NCBI GenBank assembly: GCA_024398635.1 | Contig: JAKSIV010000012.1 | Coordinates: 1-64,000, forward strand | Length of the DNA: 64,000 nt | Direction: 5' to 3' | From: Bacteroidaceae bacterium | GTDB taxonomy: Bacteria > Bacteroidota > Bacteroidia > Bacteroidales > Bacteroidaceae | Shown: positions 1-8,075 of the stretch, piece after piece | How positions within the stretch are numbered: position 1 is the first letter of the stretch | Layout: every line of letters starts with the position of its first letter | Notes under the pieces: generated by a model | What the model saw: only the letters and a program-made list of their open reading frames with translations | The model's database searches: none | Told to the model about the DNA's origin: nothing | Program-made: the position numbers and the translations under genes

Positions 1-2
1 TC

Positions 3-1043
3 TTCTCAATCATACTGATTGTCATCATCGCGGTCGTTTTTGACTACAACGAGCATATTGACAAACTCAGCAAAGCCTCCACGCACGAGATACTCTTTGA
101 GTATTACCTGAACTCAATCCCCTACTTTGCCAACATGTTCAGCCCGCTGTTCGTGTTCATCGCGGTGATATTCTTCACCTCCAAGCTGGCCGAAAACTCC
201 GAGATAATCGCCATGTTCTCAACGGGAATGAGTTTCAAGCGTATGATGGTGCCATATCTTATATCGGCCGCGTTCATATCACTGTTCACGTTGTATCTGG
301 GAGCAAATATAATCCCTAAAGGCAATGTCATACGTCTAAACTTTGAGAAGAGATACAATATGAGCCACTCGTCACGTGACAACTCTGACGGAACATACAA
401 CATACAGTTGGAGGTTGAGGACGGAGTGATTGCCTATATCGAGAGTTTCCAAACCTATAACCTGACCGGATACCGATTTGCACTCGATAAGTTTGAAGGC
501 AAGAAACTGGTATCACACATGACCGCCCGCAGTGCGACATATGACATCCTGTCATCGGAGAAATATCACTGGAAAGTCAAGAATTTCCTGATACGTGACA
601 TGTCAGGCACTGTCGAGACCATAAACCAAGGCACTGAACTGGACACCGTCATACGCTTTGAGCCTGCCGATTTTCTCATACAGAACGGTCAGCATGAGAC
701 AATGTCGTCACAAGAGCTGCGTGACTACATCCAAAGACAAAAACAGCGAGGTTTCGGCAACATTCAGGATTTTGAGATTGAATATCATAAACGGTACGCC
801 ATGTCATTCGCGTCATTCATCCTGACCATCATGGGTGCTTCACTCTCAAGCCGCAAACGCAAGGGCGGAATGGGACTCTCGCTCAGCATCGGACTGGGTC
901 TGAGTTTTGGCTACATCCTTTTCCAGGAGGTAACCCAGACATTCGCCATAACGGGCTCTATGACAGCCTTCTGGGCCGAATGGCTGCCTAATGTCATATA
1001 CGTACCGATAGCGCTTTTCCTCTATATAAAAGCTCCTAAGTAA
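3..1043 (+). CDS. LptF/LptG-family LPS export permease, 5' partial
   Basis: The reading frame is open at the left edge, so the first residues are missing; 346 codons are visible, close to the full length of this family. The visible start has hydrophobic segments around the conserved VVFDYNEHIDKL and AVIFFTSKLAENSE regions, then a periplasmic beta-rich middle, then three C-terminal membrane segments (ASFILTIMGASLSS onward). This is the YjgP/YjgQ pattern. Family role: inner-membrane subunit that, with the LptB ATPase, extracts lipopolysaccharide and passes it to the periplasmic bridge. LptF and LptG are hard to tell apart in Bacteroidota, so no symbol is given. The helicase gene starts 10 bases after the stop, suggesting co-transcription. 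Confidence 0.88.
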   Translation, partial: FSIILIVIIAVVFDYNEHIDKLSKASTHEILFEYYLNSIPYFANMFSPLFVFIAVIFFTSKLAENSEIIAMFSTGMSFKRMMVPYLISAAFISLFTLYLGANIIPKGNVIRLNFEKRYNMSHSSRDNSDGTYNIQLEVEDGVIAYIESFQTYNLTGYRFALDKFEGKKLVSHMTARSATYDILSSEKYHWKVKNFLIRDMSGTVETINQGTELDTVIRFEPADFLIQNGQHETMSSQELRDYIQRQKQRGFGNIQDFEIEYHKRYAMSFASFILTIMGASLSSRKRKGGMGLSLSIGLGLSFGYILFQEVTQTFAITGSMTAFWAEWLPNVIYVPIALFLYIKAPK

Positions 1044-1053
1044 CCGTTTCACC

Positions 1054-2268
1054 GTGAGATTTGACGAGTTTGATTTCCAACCGGCGCTTCTGGACGCCAT
1101 AGACGCAATGAATTTCCAGGAGTGCACTCCCATCCAGGAGAAAGCCATACCCGTACTGTTGGAAGGCCATGACCTTATTGGCATAGCACAGACCGGTACC
1201 GGCAAGACCGCCGCCTATCTGCTGCCCGTATTGGACAAGCTGTCCAGCGGAGACTATCCCCAGGACGCGGTCAACTGCCTCATCATGGTGCCCACCCGCG
1301 AGCTGGCGCAACAGATTGACCAGCAGATAGAGGGATTCTCTTACTTTACCAACATATCCGGAACCGCAGTCTACGGCGGCAATGACGGAATCCGTTTTGA
1401 GCAGGAAAAACGCGGCTTTGCCATGGGTACCGATATCGTTGTAGCCACCCCGGGGCGTCTTATCAGCCATATCAGCCTGGGTAATATTGATTTGTCTAAG
1501 GTATCGTTCTTTATACTTGACGAGGCAGACCGCATGCTTGACATGGGTTTCTATGACGACATCATGCAGATTGTAAAGCAACTGCCCGCCAAGCGCCAGA
1601 ATATGCTGTTCAGTGCCACCATGCCCGATGAGATACAGCGCATGGCCCGCACCATCCTGCACAACCCCGTCGAGGTCAAGCTGGCCGTCTCCAAACCTGC
1701 CGACAAGATCCTGCAGGCAGCCTACGTGTGCTACGAGGCCCAGAAACTGCCCATCATACAGAGCCTGTTCAGCGCCAACGCCCCCAAGAGAGTGATTGCG
1801 TTTGCATCGTCCAAACTGAAAGTAAAAGAGATAACCAAGTCACTGCGTCGCCTTGGCCTGAACGTTGGCGAGATGCACTCCGACCTGGCCCAAGCAGAGC
1901 GTGACGACATAATGCACAAGTTCCGCAACGGCCACATCAATATCCTTGTAGCCACCGATATAGTATCGCGCGGAATAGACATCGACGATATAGACCTGAT
2001 AATCAACTTTGACGTTCCCCACGACCCCGAGGACTACGTACACCGCATAGGCCGAACCGCCCGCGCCGGCGCCGAAGGCTGCGCCATCACCTTCATCAGC
2101 CTGGACGACCAGCCCAAGTTCCGCCATATAGAGCGCTTCCTGGGCAAAGACGTCTACAAAGTCCCCATCCCCGCCGAGCTCGGCGAGGCTCCGGAATACG
2201 CCGCCAAGCGCAAAAAACCACAGCGCAAAGGCAAAGGCCGCAAACCGTTCTTCCATCGCAAAAAATGA
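1054..2268 (+). CDS. DEAD-box ATP-dependent RNA helicase (RhlE-like)
   Basis: 404 residues from a GTG start; no ATG start fits the N-terminal Q motif (F21 to Q28, FQECTPIQEK). Motifs in order: Walker A AQTGTGKT (45-52), PTRELAQQ, TPGRL, DEAD (about 156-159), SAT (about 187), VATDIVSRGIDI and HRIGRTARAG (about 330). The C-terminus is a short, very basic tail rich in Lys and Arg, as in RhlE-type helicases that act on ribosome assembly or RNA decay. It uses ATP to unwind short RNA duplexes in the cytoplasm. The gene lies 10 bases downstream of the LPS permease and its TGA stop is the first triplet of a palindromic repeat. The RhlE subfamily label is an inference from length and tail. Confidence 0.93.
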   Translation: MRFDEFDFQPALLDAIDAMNFQECTPIQEKAIPVLLEGHDLIGIAQTGTGKTAAYLLPVLDKLSSGDYPQDAVNCLIMVPTRELAQQIDQQIEGFSYFTNISGTAVYGGNDGIRFEQEKRGFAMGTDIVVATPGRLISHISLGNIDLSKVSFFILDEADRMLDMGFYDDIMQIVKQLPAKRQNMLFSATMPDEIQRMARTILHNPVEVKLAVSKPADKILQAAYVCYEAQKLPIIQSLFSANAPKRVIAFASSKLKVKEITKSLRRLGLNVGEMHSDLAQAERDDIMHKFRNGHINILVATDIVSRGIDIDDIDLIINFDVPHDPEDYVHRIGRTARAGAEGCAITFISLDDQPKFRHIERFLGKDVYKVPIPAELGEAPEYAAKRKKPQRKGKGRKPFFHRKK

Positions 2269-2300
2269 TACCAATGGGGACGGTTCCGTTTGGTACCGTT
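2266..2300. repeat. Palindromic element copy 1 (diverged), at helicase 3' end
   Basis: Imperfect inverted repeat beginning TGATACCAATGGGG and ending GGTACC, followed by GTTTTA. It matches the arrangement of the better-conserved copies at 9.3, 30.8 and 38.2 kb (TGATAC...GGGG...CCCC...GTATCATTTTA), though the core here has decayed. The helicase stop codon TGA is the first triplet of the element. It lies between convergent genes. Confidence 0.6.
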
Positions 2301-2313
2301 TTACTAAATAAGA

Positions 2314-2347
2314 AACAGCGGCTTAATTGTAAGTCGCTGTTCTTTTT
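2314..2347 (+). terminator. Intrinsic terminator after the helicase gene
   Basis: Arms AACAGCG and CGCTGTT extend through a G-T wobble into CTTA/TAAG around a four-base loop (ATTG), followed directly by TCTTTTT. It sits 46 bases after the helicase stop and reads in the plus direction. Confidence 0.8.
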
Positions 2348-2385
2348 ACAGTTAATCAAAAAAGGTGCTTTTGAAAAAAACACCA

Positions 2386-3888
2386 TTACCAATCCTCGGG
2401 TATCTTACTGTTATCAACTTCTATATCGACTTTAACGCGACCTTTCTGAAGACAAATGCTCAAATGCCAATATCGACCATATTGGCCTGGTCTTTCACCT
2501 TTTAGATTCTTTATGATTGCTGCATATATAGCCGTCTTCATCTGATTGATTTCATCTTGAGCTTTAATATTATCACTGTATTTTTTTGAAGCTATCAAAT
2601 ATGATTTGTTGTTGAAGAGAGATGCTTTTATATGTTCTTCAAGTAATGGTTCATTTTTAGAATAGAATATATTGCATTCCGTATCCATATAACCGTATAC
2701 ATCGAACTGCAAATATGATTCATAATAAGTCAAAATAGAACCAAAAGGACTAGATGCATTAGGATATTTTATAACCGGTTCCAGCCACTGAGTTATTGTG
2801 GAAATAGAAGGGAGAGTAGCGTACCTTGGACGTCTATTCCACTCCATTCTAGCCTCTTCTTCGGCCTTTGAAGCAATCTCAGCTTCAAGTGATAATTCAG
2901 CTTTCTTCTTGATGTCCGACATAATCGATTCGCCGTCAACACCATCTTTAGAATAAGTGATTTCTCTAATAACCCACTCAGTAATTATTATCTCATCACG
3001 ACGAAATCCATACTTTTTACGAGTAGTCCAGTTTCCTTGTGAATCGTACTCATACTCATAAAAAACGACATCAGCTCCCTGTAAGTTGTTCTTAGATTGC
3101 GGATAATTTTTTTTAAACAAATCCAGGTCTTCAGTTGTATATGCCTGTGCTATTACGTCTCCCTTATCATTGTAGGCATAATACTTTACGCTAGACAGAG
3201 ATTTAATATGACCAACTGATGAAGAAAATGACTCAACCAGGCCTTTCTCATTGTATTTTATTTCTTCGTAATTATCAGACTTAGTTTGAATTAAATTACC
3301 GTTTTGACTTACAATCTTTTGAACATCATCTCTCCTGGTTCCATCCCATGAATAGTATATTACTTCGTAACCATCATCTGTATATTTTCGAATTGTTTTA
3401 CTCGTAATATGGTTTGGATCATCTTTAGTCTTTTGATACGAAGTTATAGATAATAGATTTCCGTTATCATTATAATCATATACTTTATGGAAATCACTCC
3501 TATTTTTGATAAACTGTCGGTAATATATTTCTGAAAGGACATCAAAACTGTTATTCTTCAAGGTTTCTCCACCATAAAAGATGGTATCTAGTTTGCCTAA
3601 CGGATTATAATGGTACTCATACACATAAATATGTCTATCTTGCGTTTCAGCATTTGCCTCCAACAACAGATTACCACGTGAATTAAAAATATAGTAATTC
3701 ACTGGAGTCTTAGTCCCAATCTTCCATTCTCCAAAAGCCTCCTTTACTTCGCATGATGATTGTAAAACTGACGCAACTGGTCCTTTTAAATTCATTCTTT
3801 CAATGTTTGTTTCACCTATTCTTTCAAATTGAGCATTGATGTTGCTAACCATTAATAGCATCATGCTAGAAACAATTATCTTCTTCAT
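2386..3888 (-). CDS. Secreted protein with YD/RHS-like repeats, function unknown
   Basis: 500 residues. The N-terminus (MKKIIVSSMMLLMVSNINAQ) is a clear signal peptide, so the product is exported. The first 300 residues carry repeated Tyr-Asx-x-x-Gly motifs (YNPLGKL, YNDNGNL, YNEKGLV, YNDKGDV, YDSQGNW) about 30-60 residues apart, the spacing of degenerate YD/RHS repeats. A Glu/Ala-rich, probably helical stretch follows near residues 330-350, then a C-terminal domain (about 360-500) I do not recognise. The gene is clearly AT-richer than the helicase upstream, as are the next two minus-strand genes, suggesting shared foreign origin. It is convergent with the helicase. A role in surface binding or toxin delivery is possible, but no toxin domain is visible. 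Confidence 0.75.
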   Translation of the reverse strand: MKKIIVSSMMLLMVSNINAQFERIGETNIERMNLKGPVASVLQSSCEVKEAFGEWKIGTKTPVNYYIFNSRGNLLLEANAETQDRHIYVYEYHYNPLGKLDTIFYGGETLKNNSFDVLSEIYYRQFIKNRSDFHKVYDYNDNGNLLSITSYQKTKDDPNHITSKTIRKYTDDGYEVIYYSWDGTRRDDVQKIVSQNGNLIQTKSDNYEEIKYNEKGLVESFSSSVGHIKSLSSVKYYAYNDKGDVIAQAYTTEDLDLFKKNYPQSKNNLQGADVVFYEYEYDSQGNWTTRKKYGFRRDEIIITEWVIREITYSKDGVDGESIMSDIKKKAELSLEAEIASKAEEEARMEWNRRPRYATLPSISTITQWLEPVIKYPNASSPFGSILTYYESYLQFDVYGYMDTECNIFYSKNEPLLEEHIKASLFNNKSYLIASKKYSDNIKAQDEINQMKTAIYAAIIKNLKGERPGQYGRYWHLSICLQKGRVKVDIEVDNSKIPEDW

Positions 3889-3955
3889 ATTATATCCCTT
3901 ATTATAGTTTATTTTTTAACCCAATAGTATTACAGGAAGTACAAAAATTAGAGAC

Positions 3956-4630
3956 TTATGCATTACTAATTACATTTGAATGGCTCATATTTTTTAATAA
4001 TAATACAATACGAAGAAGAATGCATGCTATAACAAGTCCGCAAGCACCAATTTCCATAATAAGAGCCAACCAATACTCCATCTCCTCCAAAATATATAGG
4101 ATGGGTATCAAAACCAAAGTTATTGCGCCAATTATGAAGAAGAAATAAATAACAATGACACTAATACGGGTATCTATGTTATTCCCAATAATGTATTTAC
4201 GGAAACGCATAACACCATAAACTATTATCGCTAAACCGCCCAATAATACCAGCAACTCTAATCCAATATTATATATATAATATATCATTGACATGTCTTC
4301 GTCTAGATCCATAATAATCCAATCTAAGACAATTCCTGATCTAATAGCCAAGTATAGACCTGCACATATATCCAATAACGATGGTCCATAATTATCTATT
4401 CGTTTGTTGATCACAATTGTTGTAAAGACTACAATTCCTGCTAAACAAAGGAATAGCAAACACAATGAAATCATTTTAATTTTTAGTGTAGTTCCGGGAA
4501 AGAAAAACAACTCATTATAAAACATGTTGGCATAATCAATCAAATATGTAGCCAACCATTGTATAAAAAAAACGCCCAAAACAAAAAACACGAATGACAG
4601 AATAGTCAAACCTTTCCTTTCTTTTTCCAT
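3956..4630 (-). CDS. Multi-pass membrane protein, function unknown
   Basis: 224 residues, mostly hydrophobic, with about six predicted membrane helices (LTILSFVFFVLGVFFIQW, MISLCLLFLCLAGIVVF and later segments such as YFFFIIGAITLVLIPILYI). Short charged loops separate them and the N-terminus begins with a Lys/Arg-rich cytoplasmic tag. No catalytic motif and no known transporter signature is visible. It is AT-rich like its neighbours and follows the 136-residue gene on the same strand after about 140 bases. Small membrane proteins beside secreted repeat proteins can be immunity partners, but that is only a guess from position. Confidence 0.7.
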   Translation of the reverse strand: MEKERKGLTILSFVFFVLGVFFIQWLATYLIDYANMFYNELFFFPGTTLKIKMISLCLLFLCLAGIVVFTTIVINKRIDNYGPSLLDICAGLYLAIRSGIVLDWIIMDLDEDMSMIYYIYNIGLELLVLLGGLAIIVYGVMRFRKYIIGNNIDTRISVIVIYFFFIIGAITLVLIPILYILEEMEYWLALIMEIGACGLVIACILLRIVLLLKNMSHSNVISNA

Positions 4631-4711
4631 ATGACAAATTATTTAGTTAAACACATTAGCATGATAATAATCTTCAAAATTGAATGTCATGGATTTAGAA
4701 AATCAATGCAC

Positions 4712-4752
4712 CAAAGCAATATCATTTCCAACTATCATTTACGATTGCTTTG
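4712..4752. repeat. Inverted repeat in the AT-rich block
   Basis: Perfect 9-base arms CAAAGCAAT and ATTGCTTTG around a 23-base loop, just after the stop of the 136-residue minus-strand gene. It could be a weak terminator or an operator for the membrane protein gene. No T-run follows it on the minus strand. Confidence 0.4.
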
Positions 4753-4770
4753 TCCTACAAAAATGAAAAA

Positions 4771-5181
4771 TCAAAACTTAAATTTTTGAATAAGATTGAC
4801 AACCTGATTTTTTAATGCTTTGACTTCTTCATCGCTTTTGTAACAGTTGTATATAGCATTCATTTGATCAGGTGCGTTCTTTGCGCTACATACTATTGGA
4901 TTTAGTATCTGATTTGGATTGGAAGTGCTAAGCCAATAAACAGTATCGAAAGAGTTTGGAACCCATCCGAAACTTGATGAATTGATATAGAAAGACTTGA
5001 TTAATTCATGTAACTCATCCAAAAACTTTTGAAATAGCACTAATCGAGCATTATCATCTTCATCACAGATAAGATTATATGAGAGATCTGCATTCTGTGA
5101 TACAGCTTTCGCTTTTGGGGTGATTTTGCTATTATACCAATCCTGCTTATTTGGAACAAACACCCATTTTTTATAATCCAT
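4771..5181 (-). CDS. Small soluble protein of unknown function
   Basis: 136 residues beginning MDYKKWVFVPNKQDWY. No signal peptide or membrane helix is present, so it is probably cytoplasmic. The composition is acidic with several Trp and Tyr residues, and the C-terminal 30 residues (DEEVKALKNQVVNLIQKF) look like an amphipathic helix. I do not recognise a family. It is the first gene of the AT-rich minus-strand set and probably opens that transcription unit. Its size and solubility would fit an immunity or adaptor protein, but nothing in the sequence proves that. Confidence 0.62.
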   Translation of the reverse strand: MDYKKWVFVPNKQDWYNSKITPKAKAVSQNADLSYNLICDEDDNARLVLFQKFLDELHELIKSFYINSSSFGWVPNSFDTVYWLSTSNPNQILNPIVCSAKNAPDQMNAIYNCYKSDEEVKALKNQVVNLIQKFKF

Positions 5182-5243
5182 GACTAATTATTTTTTAAGA
5201 TCATAAATTTTTTTCAAAGGTATGTTAACCAATATTAATAGCG

Positions 5244-5302
5244 TGGTTCACAATTGGTTCAAGTTTGGTTCAAAATCAGTTCTCAATATATCGGTTCATG
5301 AC
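5244..5302. promoter_or_regulatory. Tandem 11-bp direct repeats upstream of the LRR lipoprotein
   Basis: Three consecutive 11-mers, TGGTTCACAAT, TGGTTCAAGTT and TGGTTCAAAAT (5244-5276), are followed in register by a degenerate fourth, CAGTTCTCAAT (5277-5287). A further CGGTTCA lies at 5292-5298, out of register. The period equals about one turn of DNA, so the sites face the same side of the helix. They lie just upstream of the promoter box at 5321, where an activator would bind. Confidence 0.5.
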
Positions 5303-5320
5303 ATTGAAAAGGAATAGTTG

Positions 5321-5328
5321 TATATTTG
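5321..5328 (+). promoter_or_regulatory. Bacteroidota -7 box for the LRR lipoprotein gene
   Basis: TATATTTG fits the TAnnTTTG box. Transcription would begin near 5333, giving a leader of about 43 bases. There is no good -33 TTTG at the usual spacing, consistent with dependence on an activator at the upstream repeats. Confidence 0.5.
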
Positions 5329-5375
5329 TAGGAGCTGATAGAACGTATCCCGTTCACTTATTTTATTAGATACTG

Positions 5376-6533
5376 ATGTACAGCGTTTTCCGGAAAACAG
5401 GAAGTATAGTTGCAGTCTGTATGGTTGCTTTAATGGCTATTGGAGCCTGCGATAAAAGCGATCTGCCGCAACCTCCTATTGCTGTGCCCAAGTTTGAAGC
5501 GTTATATGCAGACAGCATCAATTTGAACAGCGCCCGTCTTAATGCATTGGTGTCTAATCCGGGAATGCTCACATCATTCGGATTCGTAATTCAGGCCGAC
5601 AGTAGCATTCAAGAAATCACGCTCAAAGCCCAAACGGACATCGATACCATACGGGCCTGGGCTGATAATCTCAAACCTCAGACCAAGTATCTTTTCTGGG
5701 CTAAGGCCGATAACGGTGGCGGAATTACTATCACCAGTGATACCCTTGCGTTCAAGACGCTTCCTATCCCCGCCGATACAACCAACACCACGGAAATACC
5801 AGATACAATCGTAACATCAACAGACACTATCGACAACAAGTCACTATATCTTGAGTTTGAGAGCGAAATCCTGTTCAAATGGCTGAAGCTCAGATATGAT
5901 GCCGATAACGATGGCAACATTGACACTATAGAAGCCAGGAATATCCATACAATTGAGATAAATACCGACAACATATCTACGCTGAAAGGTATTGAGAGGC
6001 TGCATTCATTGACCAAGATTACTGCCCACGGCACACGTATAGGAGATTCCGTTTGCGGCAAACTTGAACACATAGACCTTTCCGGCAATCCTAATTTATT
6101 AGAGTTGCATGTTGAGCACAACGTTATTAAGGATATAGATTTCAGTCACAACACTAAACTGACTTTTGTAGAGCTGAATCTCAACCGTATTACTCAGATT
6201 GATGTATCCATGCTCAAGGAGGTTGACCTATTATCAGTAGAGTACAACCTGATAAGCACATTTGACTGCAGCGGTCTGGACAAACTCAAGGAACTGCATG
6301 TGGGTCACTGCCCCAACCTGACCTCCATCACATTGGATAACAAGGTATTGGAGAGCCTTGACTGTGCCTATGATGAGACACTCACAGAGATTGACTTATC
6401 CAAATGTCCCCTGCTCAACGGCGTTGATTTCTGGGGATGCAAGAACCTTAAGAAAGTCATCATGTCCCAGAGTCAGGTCATCGGAAGCATAAGGACCGAA
6501 CCAGACAGTAACATTGAATTCATATATGAATAA
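5376..6533 (+). CDS. Leucine-rich-repeat surface lipoprotein
   Basis: 385 residues. The N-terminus is a lipoprotein signal with lipobox I-G-A-C25, so the mature protein is probably anchored by Cys25; the following acidic/Lys residues (CDKSD) could act as a surface-export signal. Residues about 40-130 resemble a fibronectin type III-like fold (AKADNGGGITITSDTLAFKT). A Thr/Asp-rich linker follows. Near residue 175 is an EF-hand-like loop (DADNDGNIDTIEA). Residues about 190-385 are bacterial leucine-rich repeats (IDLSGNPNLLELHV, LVELN-type turns, IDLSKCPLLNGV). Likely function is protein or ligand binding at the cell surface; the ligand is unknown. It overlaps the next gene by 8 bases, so the two are translationally coupled. 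Confidence 0.8.
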   Translation: MYSVFRKTGSIVAVCMVALMAIGACDKSDLPQPPIAVPKFEALYADSINLNSARLNALVSNPGMLTSFGFVIQADSSIQEITLKAQTDIDTIRAWADNLKPQTKYLFWAKADNGGGITITSDTLAFKTLPIPADTTNTTEIPDTIVTSTDTIDNKSLYLEFESEILFKWLKLRYDADNDGNIDTIEARNIHTIEINTDNISTLKGIERLHSLTKITAHGTRIGDSVCGKLEHIDLSGNPNLLELHVEHNVIKDIDFSHNTKLTFVELNLNRITQIDVSMLKEVDLLSVEYNLISTFDCSGLDKLKELHVGHCPNLTSITLDNKVLESLDCAYDETLTEIDLSKCPLLNGVDFWGCKNLKKVIMSQSQVIGSIRTEPDSNIEFIYE

Positions 6534-7080
6534 CTCCGTTGAATTTGATTTCCTCAAGGATGAAATCTGCCGTGTTTATGGCAAGCCCGTCAAGAATCCG
6601 TCTGATTTTGAAGGACTTGCATCGGCCATAGAAAACGCCGTGGCTCAGCTTGTATCCGTTTCCACCCTAAAAAGGCTGTGGGGGTATGTCACGTATGGTT
6701 CGGACCCGCGTAATTCAACACTCGACATATTGTCCCGATATGTGGGACGCGCTGACTATAGGACACTTTGCCTTGAGTTGCAGCAGACATCATCATTCTT
6801 TGAGGCGGACAGAGTCTTATCATCCGATCTTAAAAAGGGTGCAGTCATTGAACTGGGCTGGATGCCTGACCGTACAGTACGGCTGGAATACATGGGTGAA
6901 AACAGGTTTATTGTAAACGAGTCTGTGAACTCAAAACTCAAAGAAGGTGACATTATTGAGACTTCACAGTTCATAAAAGGCCAGCCTTTGTTCATTGGCA
7001 GTGTCTTACGTGACGGGCAGCAGCTACAGTCTTACGTAGCAGGAAAGAGCAAAGGGCTTACCAGACTGGCAGTAAGTTGA
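6526..7080 (+). CDS. Conserved Bacteroidota protein with STLKRLWGY motif
   Basis: 184 residues. A TTG 12 bases upstream could also start it, but ATG at 6526 overlaps the lipoprotein stop (ATGAATAA) and is preferred. The N-terminal half carries VSVSTLKRLWGYV followed by STLDILSRYVGRADYRTLCLEL, a pattern I associate with Bacteroidota-specific proteins whose first half looks like a helical, perhaps DNA-binding, module. The second half (about 95-184) is predicted beta-rich (GAVIELGWMPDRTVRLEYMG, KEGDIIETSQF). No signal peptide. It is coupled to the LRR lipoprotein and converges directly (no gap) with the Ser/Thr kinase gene, suggesting one signalling cluster. The biochemical function is unknown. 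Confidence 0.75.
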   Translation: MNNSVEFDFLKDEICRVYGKPVKNPSDFEGLASAIENAVAQLVSVSTLKRLWGYVTYGSDPRNSTLDILSRYVGRADYRTLCLELQQTSSFFEADRVLSSDLKKGAVIELGWMPDRTVRLEYMGENRFIVNESVNSKLKEGDIIETSQFIKGQPLFIGSVLRDGQQLQSYVAGKSKGLTRLAVS

Positions 7081-8028
7081 TTATCTGTTACTACCCGAAT
7101 TCACCATATCAGTTGCCTGACGGAACAGTTCGTCTATTACCGACGGGTCCGAAATGGTCGTGTCGGTTGATATTTCCGTAGGTTGAACCTTGGTTTCCGG
7201 AATTGCCGGCGGAATGGGAGTATTATCGGTATAATTCATTAATCCCCATACAATTACTGCGGCAATTGTAACTAATATGAATGAGACCGTTTTGAGCCAA
7301 GGTTTTACACGTATCGCGTCACTGACTGATTCAATATCAGGATACCGGTCATCAGGATTGATCTTAGTGCATTTTCTTGCAATGCGGGCAAAACTGCCTT
7401 TGAGCAACGACAGGATCTTACCCAGGGAGTAAATATCGGCCCTGGCATCGACATCACCCCCGTTTGTAAGTTGCGGAGCGGCAAACGATGCGGTACCCGC
7501 CGGCGATTTAAGAATGCTTGAGCTGTCAGTATCGGACAAGCCAAAATCTATCAGTTTTACATTCCGGCCGTTATGGGTGATCATTATGTTTGACGGCTTA
7601 AGGTCACGGTGGATAACCTGCTTGGAATGCAGATATGACAGCACATCACATAATTGAATTGCAATTTTGCGGGAAAGGCCGGACGGCAGGCGACCGCTTT
7701 GTATCAGATCTGACAGCGTTATGCCGTCTATCCACTCCATTTCTATGCAGTTGCCAAGGTCAGGAATCTGACTATAACCATAGACCTCACATATTCCGGG
7801 ATGCTGCAGATTATAGCCTATCTCAAACTCCTTACGCAAAAGCATCTCATACATAGGCTCTCCACGGTACTGAGGCTTAAGCACCTTGAGCACACGGAAC
7901 TTCCCGGACCTGTCTATGCGATACAGTTCCGTCCATCCGCCGTCAGAACTGTGAATCAGTTCCCTGTAACCGGCTAGATCAGTACTCTCTAATCTGGCAT
8001 TGGCAAAGAATGCCGAGTCATCATTCAT
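7081..8028 (-). CDS. Membrane-anchored eukaryotic-like Ser/Thr protein kinase
   Basis: 315 residues from ATG 8028. A longer frame exists but would run into the divergent gene's start and adds no conserved sequence. Kinase features: Lys48 in VLKVLK, catalytic loop HRDLKPSN (140-147), DFG (161-163), and A-P-Q (184-186) where APE is usual. The Gly-rich loop (HSSDGGWTELY) is degenerate and the C-lobe is short. One membrane helix (about 247-264) separates the cytoplasmic kinase from a 50-residue extracytoplasmic tail rich in Pro and Thr. It would phosphorylate Ser/Thr on unidentified targets. No PASTA or other sensor domain is present. It is divergent from the secreted protein gene at 8076 with 47 bases between. 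Confidence 0.9.
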   Translation of the reverse strand: MNDDSAFFANARLESTDLAGYRELIHSSDGGWTELYRIDRSGKFRVLKVLKPQYRGEPMYEMLLRKEFEIGYNLQHPGICEVYGYSQIPDLGNCIEMEWIDGITLSDLIQSGRLPSGLSRKIAIQLCDVLSYLHSKQVIHRDLKPSNIMITHNGRNVKLIDFGLSDTDSSSILKSPAGTASFAAPQLTNGGDVDARADIYSLGKILSLLKGSFARIARKCTKINPDDRYPDIESVSDAIRVKPWLKTVSFILVTIAAVIVWGLMNYTDNTPIPPAIPETKVQPTEISTDTTISDPSVIDELFRQATDMVNSGSNR

Positions 8029-8057
8029 TCCAAAAGTAAAGGTAAGAATTAATTCTC

Positions 8058-8065
8058 TATTTTTG
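8058..8065 (+). promoter_or_regulatory. -7 box for the secreted protein gene
   Basis: TATTTTTG fits TAnnTTTG. It lies 10 bases before the ATG at 8076, so the leader would be only a few bases. No convincing -33 box is seen in the 47-bp divergent gap. Confidence 0.35.
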
Positions 8066-8075
8066 TGAGCGGATA

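Noticed and set aside
1036..1662. 208-codon minus-strand frame
   Set aside because: Antisense shadow of the DEAD-box helicase.
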